Assembly (NCBI GenBank): GCA_905331475.1
Contig: CAJNYU010000829.1
Location: forward strand, 1-64,000
Reading direction: 5' to 3'
Length of the DNA: 64,000 bases
Source of the DNA: Rotaria socialis
Lineage: Eukaryota > Rotifera > Eurotatoria > Philodinida > Philodinidae
In this document: positions 24,523 to 38,085 of the stretch, piece after piece
Numbering within the stretch: position 1 is the first letter of the stretch
How the letters are laid out: every line of letters begins with the position of its first letter
Position numbers and translations under genes: made by a program
Notes under the pieces: generated by a model
What the model was told of the DNA's origin: nothing
What the model saw: the letters and a program-made list of their open reading frames with translations, nothing else
The model's database searches: none

Positions 24523-27271
24523 ATCATAGTACTCATATTAATACTACTGATGCTATTGAAAAAGTATCCTACTATCAATTTGAAAAAAAATTGTATTTAT
24601 TGGTTACGTAACTTTAACTGAATCTAGTTAGAAAACAATTGATTATTTTTTTCTGTTATAAATTTTTTTCAAGTAAATACGCATTTTCTTTTTTAATCCT
24701 ATTAAAATATTTTTGTCTTTATTATATCGTAAAGAGTTCTTTAAACTAATACTAGTGCGTTTATTTTCCAGATTTTTCCATTGGAACACTGTTTTGTACA
24801 ATTTTCTTGCGTAGGCACAATGAGAATCGATATTATTCCGGAAAAAACAACGCGCATATGGAGATAGAAACAGTCTTTTAGTCAAACAAGAAATAGACTA
24901 TCAATGATTAGTATCGTATCTACGGAATTGTTTCTATGTGTCATGTACAAGGTCATGATTTTTTTGTAAGATAGCACTTTAACCATTAAAATTAAAAAAT
25001 TCTGAATCAAGAAAAAGAACACGTTCTTTTATTTATTTCTATTCTTTTGTTAAACTAAGTCAAACATTGCTGCGGAACATAGTGTAGATGCCATTTAATA
25101 TTAGCTACCGATTAATACTAGCACATACTTTAAAGATCTCAGATAAATATGATTGTGTTAGAAAAAAATAATGTCTACAACAGGAAGAAAAAACACTTTC
25201 CCGTTATGTAGTGAAGAGTATATACGGAGTATTTTTTTCTCGTCATAAATCACAAAAGTGTTGCTGTTCTTCTCACTGCGTCGTCTATTCCACAGTCTTA
25301 TCAGTTTGCTGTTCTTCTATCAGTCGGTTACATCTGCATATATTTGGTGAGGTAGTAACTATGCAGTGAAAAACAAATCTGAATTTTATTGGCAATACTT
25401 CTTATTTATTCATGCTTTTCGAAACAACCTTTTCATGTCGGTTTTAGAGTTTTAATCATTATAATATTCATTCGAGTTTTAAAGATTGATTTATTTCATA
25501 AATTATCTCTAGTCTACGAGAACGTTATATTTACTTATGAAGAAAAAAGAAAGAGCGAGAAAAAAATTGCAACACTTACTGGAGAAATCGTTCGGTGTAA
25601 GAAACTTGATAGATATGTTATTATTTTGTGCTTATTTCATGATCCATTTCATCAAGTGTCCTGCCACGATTAGAAATCTTTCTAACGCCTATATGGGCTA
25701 CTATGATGTCAGCACATAAATGATCTATACCACAAAAATCACATTATAGCTAGGTTAATCGTAAAAATAATAGCGATTTTTAGCATTGGAGACACCGATG
25801 AACATGTGGGTAGCGTTACACCGCCCGACTTCATCTGAAGTAATCAATGTAGAGAATTTATGTCATTTTTTAGCCGTATAATGAATCAGAGAATAAAATC
25901 ATTTTCTTCTTGTTTAGGATCAACTTAACATATGACGATGCCGCAAGAATTATACAGGGCATACAATCATGTTAAAGAAGTATGCTTGTATGGTAAACAG
26001 TTTCCATATTGAAATCGATATTCTTTTATTCTAGGTTATTTACAAAACTAACCAGAGCGAACATAAACTGTGAGTAGCTACAGTAGGCAGAAGTCGAGAG
26101 TAACTTATAGTCTTCCGTAAAGGTATCTGTATCGTCACCAATGTGAAGTAGTAATATTTTTCATGCTCTCGAACTGCTGCTTGGCGCGTAGGTGAACTAG
26201 AATCAAACTGAACTCCACGCACTAATCTAACTTCAATCAATTGAAATACATTCGAGTTATGAATCGAATAACACCTTCAAGATGTAGCTTCGATATATCA
26301 ATTGTTGAATGCCTGTCTTTTTTTCTCTGCCTCGCTCACTGAAAAACTAATGACATATCTATCTGTAGCCGAAGTTTGGTACGACATCACTTTAAAATGA
26401 CTAAGTTATGACATTGCTCATTGAAAAATTCTTCCAAGCACTAAGGCTTGATCTCCAGTCTACCACTACTGATTCGACATAGTAGTTGTCGAAAGAGTTC
26501 ACCACAGCACAGTTTTTGAATCACCAACCTCTTAACACTATGACGATGGGCTTTGAGAAAAAGAAGTGAGACATACATGCGTGTATTTTGTGCTAAAAAG
26601 TACAAAAATAAACTGTAAAACCATAAAATAGCAAAGAGAAGTTTCTACAATCATACTTTGGTTCGATACATTCAATAAACAGTAAATAAAGCTCCTAAAC
26701 ACAGGATACTTCTCTATGAGAACGAATGACTTCCGTTAACTTTTTTATTTTAAATTCCAGTTACATATATCTGACTTCTTGCGCTTGAAACACGCCACCA
26801 TAATTTAAAAATCTTGTCAGTTGGCAAACTTTAGTGTAGTCAACTGTTTTGATGAGCTCTATGGTAACATCCCATTGCACTATGAATCTAAAACTTTTAG
26901 CACAGGCTTCTTAACACATAGATATTTGTTTCTAAGTTCTCAATGGAATCAAATAATACCATGTCGAGTTATCAGCGCCTAATTACAGAGCAGATATTTG
27001 TACTTGGAAGAAGTTTTCAAAGATGAAAATTGTATTACGTTTATTTTAAAGCAATTTTACAGCAAACTTTTACTACAGATAGTTGCAACACTGGGTTTCA
27101 AACGATAAACGTAGTATAAAAGATATAGGGGCTATCAAAGTTGATATATAATTATCACAGGATGAAGCTATTGTTCGGAGACATGTCTGAATACCATGAA
27201 TTATGACCTCCAGGAATTTAAAGAATCATAATGACTGGTTGTTTTGATCTTACTATTTTCTTAATTTTTAG

Positions 27272-30200
27272 GAAACTTGCTAAATCTGAATTAAAAGAAT
27301 CTTGGAATGGAATCACTGATCAGGAGTCAGATGAAGGGAAATTCGGATTTTTACAATTAGATTATCCCGATCAAACTGTTATGAACGATCGTTTATCGCA
27401 GGTAAGAAATACAACTTCCAATAACACTAGCGAAACCATACTGCAGTGCATTGAAATGTTCCACAAGGCAAATCTATCTTGAAGTTGAATAGAGATTCTT
27501 TTCGCAGTTAATATTTTTTATTTGAATGATTTCCAAAAAATATGTTTGCCATTTACATAAATTAGATAAATCAATACAGCAGACGTGATAATAGTATTTT
27601 AATTGAAGTATAATGCACTTTACTCTTTAGTTCATTCAAATTTCCTATACTTCGTCAAAAGAATCGATGATACGGTTCATTATTGAAGCTTATCAGCTTC
27701 CTCTTCCTCGTCTCATTCTCTCAATCCAGACGGATTATATCAATAGCGAGAATCCACTCAAGGAACGGTTTTCCATTCAAGAAGAAACCAAGCGTGCTAT
27801 TCAGCGTGGTTTAACAGAAGCGGCAAAGACAGCGAGTAAATCCTTTTAAAAAACTTCATATTTCTGTTACTCATATTTTTCAACATTTAGACGCGTGGGT
27901 TATGACAAGCGGCGTAAACCACGCTATGAACCGTCTAGTAGGAGAAGCTTTGTGCGCTGACGACGACGTTCCATGTATCGGATTGTGCAGCTGGCCACGT
28001 TCACTAGGTATCTTTAACATCAACATTAATGACAACTGACAATTGTCGTATTATGTTGTGTTATTCGCTAGGCCATGGTCAACTAGAAAGCAGAGTGATA
28101 GATGGAACGCATTCAATTCAGAACAGTGATAAAGTGTTCGATCTTGAAAATGAATGCGCTACAGACTGCGTTGGAAGACAAAGATCTTCATCCTGGTTCT
28201 CTGGGAAAATTCGTCAAGTATTCAAGAATCGACAAGCTAGTAATCCCTCGCACGCTGCTGGTACACATACCAATTCGTTATATTTAGTAATGATCCTCAC
28301 ATACGCCACAAAAATCTATACATTCTTGTAGGAACACGGCTTCTTTCACTTTTTCAGATGTCGAATCAACAATTTCCCATTTACATTCACAAATACGATC
28401 AAACCAACAGCATTTACAATTTAGAACCGAATCACAGTCATTTTCTTCTCTTCGATCATATTCCAAGTGAATGGAAGATTGGGATTACCATACGTCAGGA
28501 TATTGAGGACAGCCTTGATTCTATACTAAAGTCAGAAATGGTTGGCTATGATCGATGGAATAGTACGATAGAATAAATTATTTTTTAATAATCTTCACAA
28601 TAAACCTATACTTTATTTTTCAGAATTTGGCAATGATATTCCAACAGTTCTATTATTACTCGGTGGCAATATTACAACACTAGAGGCACTATATTATCGT
28701 AAATTTAGAGATCGTACACCGATCGTCGTTGTTCGGGTATGAGCTTTTATCATTAGATTATTCATCGGTGTGGCTGTGAGGATGAATGTGAACCTTCTTT
28801 TATCTACAAAGAATTCACACCCTTGTCAGGCTATCATCACAAATATCAGATATTTCATCAGGTGTCTATATTGTAAATTAGGTTTTTTATTGTAGGGCAC
28901 TGGTGGACTAGCTGACATCATGGCTGATATTGCTGACTTCTCAAATACAAGCGATAAAAAAGTTGGGTTGAGCCCTGAAGAATGGAAAACACATCATGAG
29001 TCCTCTTGTCTAAAATACAAAGAGAGATTGCTACGTCTGAGCGATGGAAAAGAAAGTATGTTACAGTGTGACTGAAAGGAAAAATAGCAAACGAATATAT
29101 TCCCTAATAATGTCAAAAATCTTTCGGGTAACATTCCGTGATAGTAATGAGTGAGGAGTACGGTATGAGAATAGCTGTGAAACGAAGAATGGCATGCACT
29201 ATTACATTACATTCATCCACACCAGTATCTGGCATCGGGTCAATTTTTTGTGATCCAACCCAAGTTGACCTAAGCACACCCAGACTCGATCCAAGTTCAA
29301 CTGCTTCTTTGTAATCGCATGCTACCTGAGCCAAATCAGACTCTCCTGCCGATCAATTGTCTGTTCCTCTGGAGAAAAATCAACTTATCTGTCCTTTTTT
29401 CGTCCTTTTACTTAGTAGCTGAATCGAAACGATATGTCCTTGATATTTTGTTGATATTACGTAGCTAGGACATAATGAGTTTGTGGCACTGTTTTCTTAT
29501 TTTTATTTTTATTTTTATTCTTATTTACAAAATATGCGATCTTTATGTCACTATTGAATAGAGAGTGTATTCACTAGGTATCGTTGTTCACAGTCATTCA
29601 GGAAAAGTCGGTCAAGTTGAAAAGCAAATTGTGCGATACATAACTTATTGTCCTAGCTCTCTTATAGAAGTTTGAAACGAAAAACAAAAACACTGCAAAT
29701 ATACTTTTCTTTTCAATAATGATTTCGGTTACCCTTTTTCTCGTCATGTTTTTCGCTATTCTTTATTTCGTGTAAATTGATACCATTCTAGAATATGACA
29801 AAGAGAATAGCGATGACATCGAAAATCATGGGAACAACGGCAGAAGGGATGGAGAAGACGACTGCTTAGATAATGATGATGATGCAGAGGAGCGTGACGA
29901 TACAGAGAACGTTGAAGACGACACCGAGGATGGGAAGGGCAACGCGACAGAAAGTGACGGCAATCCTCATGGCCATGGCTATAACACTGAGAAATACATA
30001 GAGGAATTAATGAGATCTCATGAACTCATTGTCGTATTTGATCCCATTGGAGGCGATGGCAACCTGGAAGATGCGATCGCTGATGCAATGTTAAAGAGAA
30101 TATATTTTTTATATCAGAACTACGGTATTTCCAAATATGACTCGTTAGCTATGGAATTGAAATGGTGTTTAGTAAGATTTTTCTCTTCGAATCTGCTGAG

Positions 30201-33200
30201 AAAATAATTCTTAATTCTTTGCTTGAATGTTTTCAGACCTGGAATCAAGTTGATCACGCAAGACAAAATGTATTTGCTGAACATGTATTTGAAAATATGA
30301 CATCTTCAGAAACAATGCAAGGATTCGTGAGTACATTTTATAAGTTGGCTGAATCTTTCCAGTCAACTTGCATGACTGAACGAGATTTTGGTGTATTTGA
30401 AAAACTTGATCAAAATCTTGATGCGTATTCAATAAACATTGAATCTGCAAAATGCATCCGTATAAGTCAAACTGAACTATATCGTTTAGAGAAACAATAC
30501 GAATTATCTCTGTTTTGGCATAATTAGCTATATTTTAATGGCGAAGAAATTTGAGAGTGCACTAAAAGTTTACTATGGTGAACAATTTTGAGATTTTTGA
30601 AAATTTGTTACTACGCGTAGGTATCAGAGTTGAAACCGGTCGACCGGTTTAGGCCGGTTCCAACTCTGGTAGGTGTTCACTATCGCAATCTTAGATGTTT
30701 GGAAATATATTATGTCAAAGTTAAATAAATGACAGAGACTTTGAATTTGCCTTTGAACATAGTTATTTTTTAGACTATGAAGTAATGCTAAAATACATAC
30801 GGAGTTTACTATTTCTCAGTATAAAACTCTTTCAGATGCTCAATCATATTCACTATCGAGATCTTTTTATATCAATGAATTTAGGAAAAACCTTTTCACT
30901 CTATTAAACACTGGGTGTGTTTCTTTTCCATCACTTGCATATTTGATGAGAAAAAAAAGGAAAATTCATCATACTGTATGCTGTTCGATCATACTCATCG
31001 GAAAACTCGCTTTAAATTCTTGACTGATGTCTACTGTAGAGAAACATTTACTCAAGCATAATCGTGACACCTATCGACCTGACTGAAGTTTTCAGTTTGG
31101 AAATGTTAACTTTCAGCAGAAAATGCTCCGTTGGATCGCGAAATATCCAGTATGCGAAATTTTACTGCATGTCACAGAATTCGAAGCAAACTCGACTTAT
31201 CGTGCACTTTAATGTCGAGTTGATATGTATAATCAATGCATTCTGTTGAAAACAAATGTCCCAAACTATTACAGATTATTTTTAAGAAATTAAGATTTTC
31301 AGTTCCACAAATCGCAATTTATTAGTTTTAAAAATAAAATTCTAGATAGGTACTCATCATCAACGTTTAACTCTATTGTCTATCATGAACTCTGTTTAGA
31401 TAAAAAAAGTAGCCCCAGCAACACTTTATGAAGCTTTATGTCAAAATAACGTACATTTTGTGCATTTGCTGATGGAGAATGGTGCATCAATGAAAGAACT
31501 CAATATAGAACAATTAACATCAGATGAATTCAAGATTTTCTGTGCACGAATGCTGGTAAATCGAGTTTAGTACATGTCTCTCTTGTAATTTTCAAAAAAT
31601 AACGAAGTTCGAAAATTTCTAGAAATGTTAACAACGCAAAGGAGCGATTTCAGGAATTTTCATGATCCATATATACAATGAGAAAGAGAGACAGATTGAT
31701 TATCAGGAAATGATTGAAGATTGATGAAAGAAAGAAAAAAAAAGATATTGGGAGTTCAACTGAAATTTTGGAAGTTCGTTTGAGTAGCGTAGATAGAAAT
31801 TCTGTTTACTTTATATTTTTACTGAAGAAGCATGAAGTATATACGAATTTTTTTTAAGAATAACAATGCACTACCTCTCGATGAGACTAACCGCATTAGT
31901 GCAGGTATCAATATGAAGTCTTCAGAGTGTATGGAGACAATATACTTGGCCTATTGTAAGCAATATTTAGAAGACTATGTAAGAATTCAATAATAATGCA
32001 TATCGACACTTTATACGGGTCGTGTTTATATTTAAGATCACAACAGAAGAAAATCGAAAGAAATATCAGTCAACTAAAATCTCGTCTGATCGGAGCAGCA
32101 ATGAAGCTATAAACCTATTCGACAAAAATAAGACCGAAAAACTTTATCTCTGGCTTTTGTTCATGAATCGACCAGAAATAGCCAAGTTTGTTTGTTCCAG
32201 ATGCCAGGTAAGATAGACATTGTGTTCACGTTTTATTTATTTTCGTATCTAATTTTTTTTCCATATATACTATCTATTCACAAAAAGAATCAGACGGTTG
32301 CCTCGCTGCTTGCAGTCCATATTTATTCCAAGGTAGCAAAGAAAGATAGAAAAAACAAAGATATTTTACGACGAATTGCACAGTGAGCAAATCAAATTCG
32401 CGTTTATTTAGCACTTTTTATTGTATACATATTTTATTTATTGATGAAAATAGAGAGTTCGACGAACATTCGAAAGGCATCATAGACGAATGTTTCGCTA
32501 AAGACAATAATCTTGCTATCAATATGATTAATGGCAACGCCGCAACATTCTTTCATTGCAATCCATTAGACGTAGCGCAGCGTGCTGATTGTAAAGCTTT
32601 TCTTGCCAGTGATACTGTCAAAAAATATCTCAAGTACAAATGGTATCATCATTTTGACGATCAGCACCAACTACTAAACATGAATATCTCTATCTGGGTT
32701 TGCCAATGATATTTGCAAAATAGTCTCTTGTCTTATGCAATACTCATTTAGATCTTCCTTGCATCGTTATTTTTGCCTCTCTTGCCAATTTTATCTGTGA
32801 TTAGCCCTTGTATCTACCAGGAGTATTCTGACAAGTCGAAGGTATTACGGATAAAATAAGATGATAATTTCTAAATCATTATGGTGTATTTTTATTTTCA
32901 TGTAGGAAACCAACAAATCAAATCGATATCGTCCAATTTTGTCTCATTGGCTAGTGTTAGTTAAATTCTTTTTCTCAAATCTTGATTTTCAATTTTAAAC
33001 CATATTTTACAGATCGACACACGAGACTATTCCAGAAAGGTACTCCTCCAACAGAGGGGAGAAGAATTCTTTTCAGAGGTACAGAGTGAAATTATGTATC
33101 TTGCTATCTGACGTGTGGCGCAGAATTAAATACTTTTACGAAGCTCCAGTAGTACGATTTTATTATCATGTTGTAAGTGCTTTTCCTCCCTATTACTGTG

Positions 33201-36200
33201 TTCTACCGTCTTGGCTATTTTTACTGCATTGTAAATTTAGACTTTTTTCTGCCTATTCCTGATTGTATTCAGCTATGTTCTTCTTGTCGGCTATTTCCCA
33301 CTGGATATCCATAGCAGAAATCGCTCCCGACGTCAATATTTATCAATGCCAATTTCAGAAATTATCTTACTAATTTATATATTGAGTTTCGTTGTTGATG
33401 AACTCTACCAGGTCAGCTTTTAATCTCTTAGAAATCTATATTTTTAGCAGACGTCCTTCGATATTATTAGCTCAGCCGATATAAAACATGGATTCATGGC
33501 TATTTTGCTAACAAATGGAATTGGATAGACGCAGCAGGTATCATCTGTTATGTAGGTGCATTTATTACTCGATTGTTTGGTAACGAATCTGCTTTTGCGG
33601 CATCAAAGTAAGATATTTCTTCTTGTTTTATTGCAATTTGTTTTCAATTGAAATACCATCCAACTGAAAATACAAAATAATTATTGTTAAAACTTATCTA
33701 GACATCCATTGGGGTTTATTAGAAAAATATTTATTTGCCGAATATAACGGAGAGACACTTCTGAATCGTAATTATTTTTGGAATGAGAATTTCTTTTTTT
33801 AAAGATGTCTTAACAAGATTCATGAAATAGCTTGAGAAAATTCATCTTTATTGATAGATCGGCATTGAATATTCTTAGTCGAGTGACGTGAAAATAGCAT
33901 GTATTATATATTATCGAAAGAACTTAATGACATTTTGACAACCATCAACATCATGTTACAAAAATCAATCAATCAAAACCGTTTTGCAGTGACTATCGGC
34001 TGTAATTTGAGTGGTTCTAATCATGTTGGTGTATGTAGATTATTATTTTTTATCAACTGATTAGAGAATGAGCTTAGCTATATTGCAATTGACAAAAAAT
34101 GACAGCCAACGGATTGACCGTTTTGAATACGAAGCTAAAATGTTGTTTATGCAGTGAAAAGCTCAATGGTAGTGAGAGACCTTCGAATTATTGAAATATA
34201 GATTCCATCTCATATCTTATTTCAGTTGATGATTACGTAAATCGACATCTAATGAGCACTACTTGTTCTAGTCTGCTATTCAGTATAGCAAATTCTCATC
34301 AGCATCAAATTGATTCCAGTAGTTATTATGTTAATCACAACATTACTGGCTAGCTCTCTGCAACTAAAATAGACAAGTGGGCAACCAATAAATCGACATC
34401 ACATCAGATTCAGTTTAAAACATCTACCCGGGCCTATTTACTATAAACTATCCAAAGTCATTTCCAATAATTTTTTCATTTAATAATCCTCATCGAAACT
34501 CGATTAACAGTAGTATAAAACAAAACAAAATCAAAAAATTGTTCGTTATGCGCTCTAGAATAATATCTTTGTTCAAACAATTCGGTTATTCAATAAGTAA
34601 AACTTCTCTCAGATATGAGCCAATAGACATTTACTTATAATTAGTACCGGAATTAGGGAGGATGAATTAAATGCAATATGGTATTATACAGTTTGATAAT
34701 AGCTGCAACGCTTTTGTACTCAAATTGCAACAAAAAAAGTTGAAATTAATGTGGAGTATCCAGTTTGCATTGGTATGATGTTAATGCAATGAGAATACTA
34801 AGCGGCCACTCCGAATTGTAATAAAAATCTAATATTTGTATGAATCATTTTTACAAAATAAAGACATGTGATACGATAGAATTACTTTAATCGTGGTTGA
34901 AATTTTCATATTGGTCACAAAAGTGATAGTGTCGAAATATGAGCGATTTTTATCTTCAATCAGAGTTACAGGAGCTTCGGTTCACGACTGCGTTGAACTT
35001 ACCGACCAAAAAAATAAAATTCCAAATTTCTCAAAAATTAGTTCACAGATGTCACGGTGCTCAGTGACATGCTATAACTCAGAGCAGCACGTCACATACT
35101 TTGACTATATAGCAATCGCTTATGACTAAAATGTATATGAGACTTTGCCTACGACCGTGACTATGTATTTATTTGCAAGTGTTAGAACACGAGAACATTC
35201 CATACACCGGACACTCAGACCACTCTGTATTTACCACTACGTCACATTTCTGGTCACAAAAGTACCCTTCTCAGCACTACAATGTCTAGAAGCTATTAAA
35301 AAAATTGAATTCTATTTTGGGGTCAATGAGATTCAATGGTGGGTCGAAATTCTGGTCTTCCTTCAATCATATAGACGACAAAAATAGTGATCAATCCAAT
35401 GCATTCTTATTTAATTGTCATTTAGAATACTCATGTCCATTGATTTTATTGTTTGGTGCATACGAATACTGTATTTCTGTACTGCATTCGAAGTACTAGG
35501 ACCAAAACTCATAATGATTTATAAAATGGTGAGTATATCATATATTAGAACACTATTTGTTACGACCTGCTCTCCGGTTAGGTCGTAGAGCCGCCCCATC
35601 TACAGTATCTCTTATTATTCTTCCTACATCTCACCTGTTGTTTGATTCGTACTCTCTTAGTGTTCATGATATATCTTTCTTTCTCTTTCTCTCTCTCTCT
35701 CTCTCTTCTGTTCGAGAGATATCCAGGTGTTTTGTACTATCTTTATGTTTATGATCTATCTTCTCTCTTTCTCTCTCTCTCCCCTGTTCGAGAGATATCT
35801 AGGTGTTTGTACTATCTTTATGTTCATGATCTATCTTCTCTCCCTTTGTTATTTGATTTGTACTATCTTTATTCGTGATCTATCTTCTTTCTCTCTGTGT
35901 TCTCTCTGTCGCTATATATAGCTAGTTAGTTATGTAGTAGGGACTCACTTTTAGGTTTACTTATTTCAATATATATACAGCGGAAGGAAAGGAAGAACCT
36001 TCACACTATTCAATTCATTTATTGTTTTTCATTGTAGATGAAAGATACTTTTTTGATCTTTGTATGTTTCATGCTTGTTTTTCTTTTCGGATTTTCGATT
36101 ACTTCTTGGTCTCTATTGTCTACCAACAATCAACTTACTTGGTTGTATGCAACCAACGGCTCATTTATCAATGTAACTGTAGCGAGCGAAGGGAGACAAT

Positions 36201-38085
36201 TGTGGAATTGGCAATTATTACGAGATGTATTTAACTGGGGCATTTGGAAAATTTTCGGGCAGATAGCCGAGCCATATAAAAATAGCGCTACTGGCATGGA
36301 CGTCATTAGCGGTACGAAAACATAAGCTTTCATTACTTCTATGGAAGAATGACAAATATATTTCTATTTTCTTTAGAAAATGATATCTACGGTACAGTTG
36401 TTTTCTTCTATGCGATTGCCTTCGTAGTGATATCGAATATACTTCTTTTAAATGTTCTCATCGCAATGTTTAAGTAAGTACAGAATGAAAAAAAAACGAT
36501 TCCTTGTTTTAAATAATGTTAATGCGATATTATACAGTGACACAATTGGAGGCATACTTACAGAATCGCAAATACTTTGGCGTTATCAGCGGTTCTGGTT
36601 GGTTCGCGAGTGCAGCGAAAAGACGATGTTACCTCCTCCATTGAACATCATCTATTACCTAATACACTTCATAATCTATCCATTATGGCTCAAAATATAT
36701 ATAATTTGCTTTTGGAATCTCTCTGGTAAAATTAAACACACTTTTGTGATTTGATCATCATTCATTCGCTGTAGACGAATCATGTAAGAGCAATATCGGA
36801 AACAACAAAAGAGAAATCAATGTCGAAAACAACTTCTATCAAATGAATGTAGAAAGAGAATATGCTGAAAAATACTGGAAATATAAAATATTTATGAAAG
36901 ACATTCAAATATCAACTGAGGTAACTTTGGAACGTTTAGAAACAAAGTAAGTTATGCATTGAGCGCTAGGCCTCACTATTTAATCGATAATTTATTCATT
37001 CTATTGATTTTTGCAGGCTCACTAAAAGCAACGAGCGTCAAGTGGAAGATTTTCAACAAGTCAAGGTATAGTATTCATTTTGTCTTACCATTTGATTATG
37101 CGACTGCAAAGTATAAACCTGTGGATTACATCTCAGGTGCAATAATCAGTAATAATACAGAGAACGTCTTAAAGAAATAGAGGTTTTGCAGAAACATATT
37201 ACACGTGAAATAATGATTACCACAATTTCTAGTAATACCCCATGAGAAAAAATCATATTTTTTTAATATTCCCAATATGTTTATGTCTACAAAGTTCTAT
37301 ATTGACAGTTTGGATATTAAGAATGAGAAATTGTAGACAACACATTATCATGAAAACGATGTTCCATAGTAAACACTGAAATTGGCAAGAGTGATAATGT
37401 TGTCGCACTTGAAAATTGAAGTCGAGTAAAGGTTTGAATTTCAAGTATTTCTCACATCTCTCTTAATGCGGATGCTACGAAAACATCCATATACATGATG
37501 GCTCAGATAGAAAATTTCGCGGAAAGTCTTTCATGGGCTCTGGCTAGATACTCAGACCTAGCAAAAAGCTAGTCACGATCGAATCAGAGTAGAAGATGAT
37601 TTAGTTATTTGATAAACTTGTACAATTCTGCAAGTTATCAATAAGATGTTAGGAGAGCCTCCGTTCGGGGACCGAATATACGAGGCGCTCGATAAAATTT
37701 TATTTTTGATTTTTTTGCTCATTCAACGGGACAATATCCTAAACCATCAACGTTTTAACTGTGTTCTCGAAAAAGGAACAGTGTAACTATTCTGTAAGGT
37801 GTTGAATGTTAAGAACAAGGAGAAGTTCTAAACCTTTTTTTTTTATTAAAACTGAAAATGATATATCTAATGCAAAAAATGGTGCTTGAAGAATTGTTAT
37901 CATTTGTATGAGTCACGCGATCAAAGATATGGCGAAACGAAGAAAACACTACGATCATGGTACAGTCACTAAGAAGATCTTTATTTCATTGTATTTGTAG
38001 AATGAGATTCGAGAAACACAAGATCTAGTGAATCGACAACTCAAGCTACAATGGATATCACAAGGACTGCGAATTTCACAAATGA
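27272..38085 (+). CDS. TRPM-type cation channel, multi-exon
   Basis: N-terminal TRPM homology (SLOG/LSDAT) region: LPLPRLILSIQTDY, then AWVMTSGVNHAMNRLVGEAL (27894-27960) and PTVLLLLGGNITTLEALY (28640-28690). A strongly acidic insert (~29800-29970) precedes ELIVVFDPIGGDGNLEDAI. Ankyrin-like linker: TWNQVDHARQNVF, ALCQNNVHFVHLLMENGASM, EKLYLWLLFMNRPEIAKFV. Membrane part: S1 near 33190-33290; KWNWIDAAGIICYVGAFITR (S3); IDFIVWCIRILYFCTAF then EVLGPKLIMIYKM (S4-linker, exon ~35426-35527); MKDTFLIFVCFMLVFLFGF (S5); pore WGIWKIFGQIAEPY (~36235-36275); S6 NILLLNVLIAMF; TRP region TESQILWRYQRFWLVRE; then coiled-coil-like exons ending RQLKLQWISQGLRISQM. No kinase or NUDIX domain follows. Most introns are 50-70 bp, but three are 0.5-1.8 kb and hold insertions, including a solo LTR. 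First and last exons are unresolved; the stated ends are splice sites. Confidence 0.88.
30625..30668. repeat. GC-rich palindromic hairpin in a TRPM intron
   Basis: CAGAGTTG (30625-30632) pairs with CAACTCTG (30661-30668), continuing as AACCGG/CCGGTT, and encloses the perfect palindrome ACCGGTCGACCGGT (30635-30648). CTACGCGTAG, another perfect 10-bp palindrome, is just upstream at 30611-30620. Composition differs sharply from the flanks. It resembles the foldbacks near 5.4 kb in style, not in sequence. Confidence 0.6.
35558..36005. mobile_element. Solo LTR of an LTR retrotransposon, in a TRPM intron
   Basis: A 448-bp element starts TGTTACGACC and ends CCTTCACA (TG...CA), flanked by the 5-bp direct repeat CTATT at 35553-35557 and 36006-36010. 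This is the signature of an LTR left after recombination between two LTRs. Inside is a CT-rich tandem array (~35649-35930, roughly four units of ~75 bp sharing GTACTATCTTTATGTTCATG) and a TATATATAG box near 35913. No internal coding region remains. The family is unknown. The perfect target duplication suggests a fairly recent insertion. It sits between a GTGAGT donor (from 35529) and the acceptor just before the S5 exon. Confidence 0.82.

Larger units (their letters stand above)
17575..27271. other. Long gene-poor region between divergent channel genes
   Basis: 9.7 kb separating the 5' ends of the sodium channel (-) and TRPM (+) genes, so promoters of both should lie here; I cannot place them. 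Contents seen: an inverted repeat CTCCTAGT/ACTAGGAG near 21013-21034, a dinucleotide AT run near 21639-21652, a possible first exon beginning ATG at about 22249 and ending at GTATGAG near 22388 (VEPETWFSADTVQYCRHL; unassigned), a telomere-like hairpin (23418-23466), a short inverted repeat (23845-23930) and an unidentified pseudogene (23983-24522). The remainder shows nothing I can name. Confidence 0.45.

Noticed and set aside
29113-29334. Minus-strand open frame inside a TRPM intron
   Set aside because: Lies between well-placed splice sites of the TRPM gene and resembles no known family.
35145-35387. Open stretch in the large TRPM intron as a separate gene
   Set aside because: Only short, overlapping frames; no start/stop or splice logic and the S4 exon begins just downstream.
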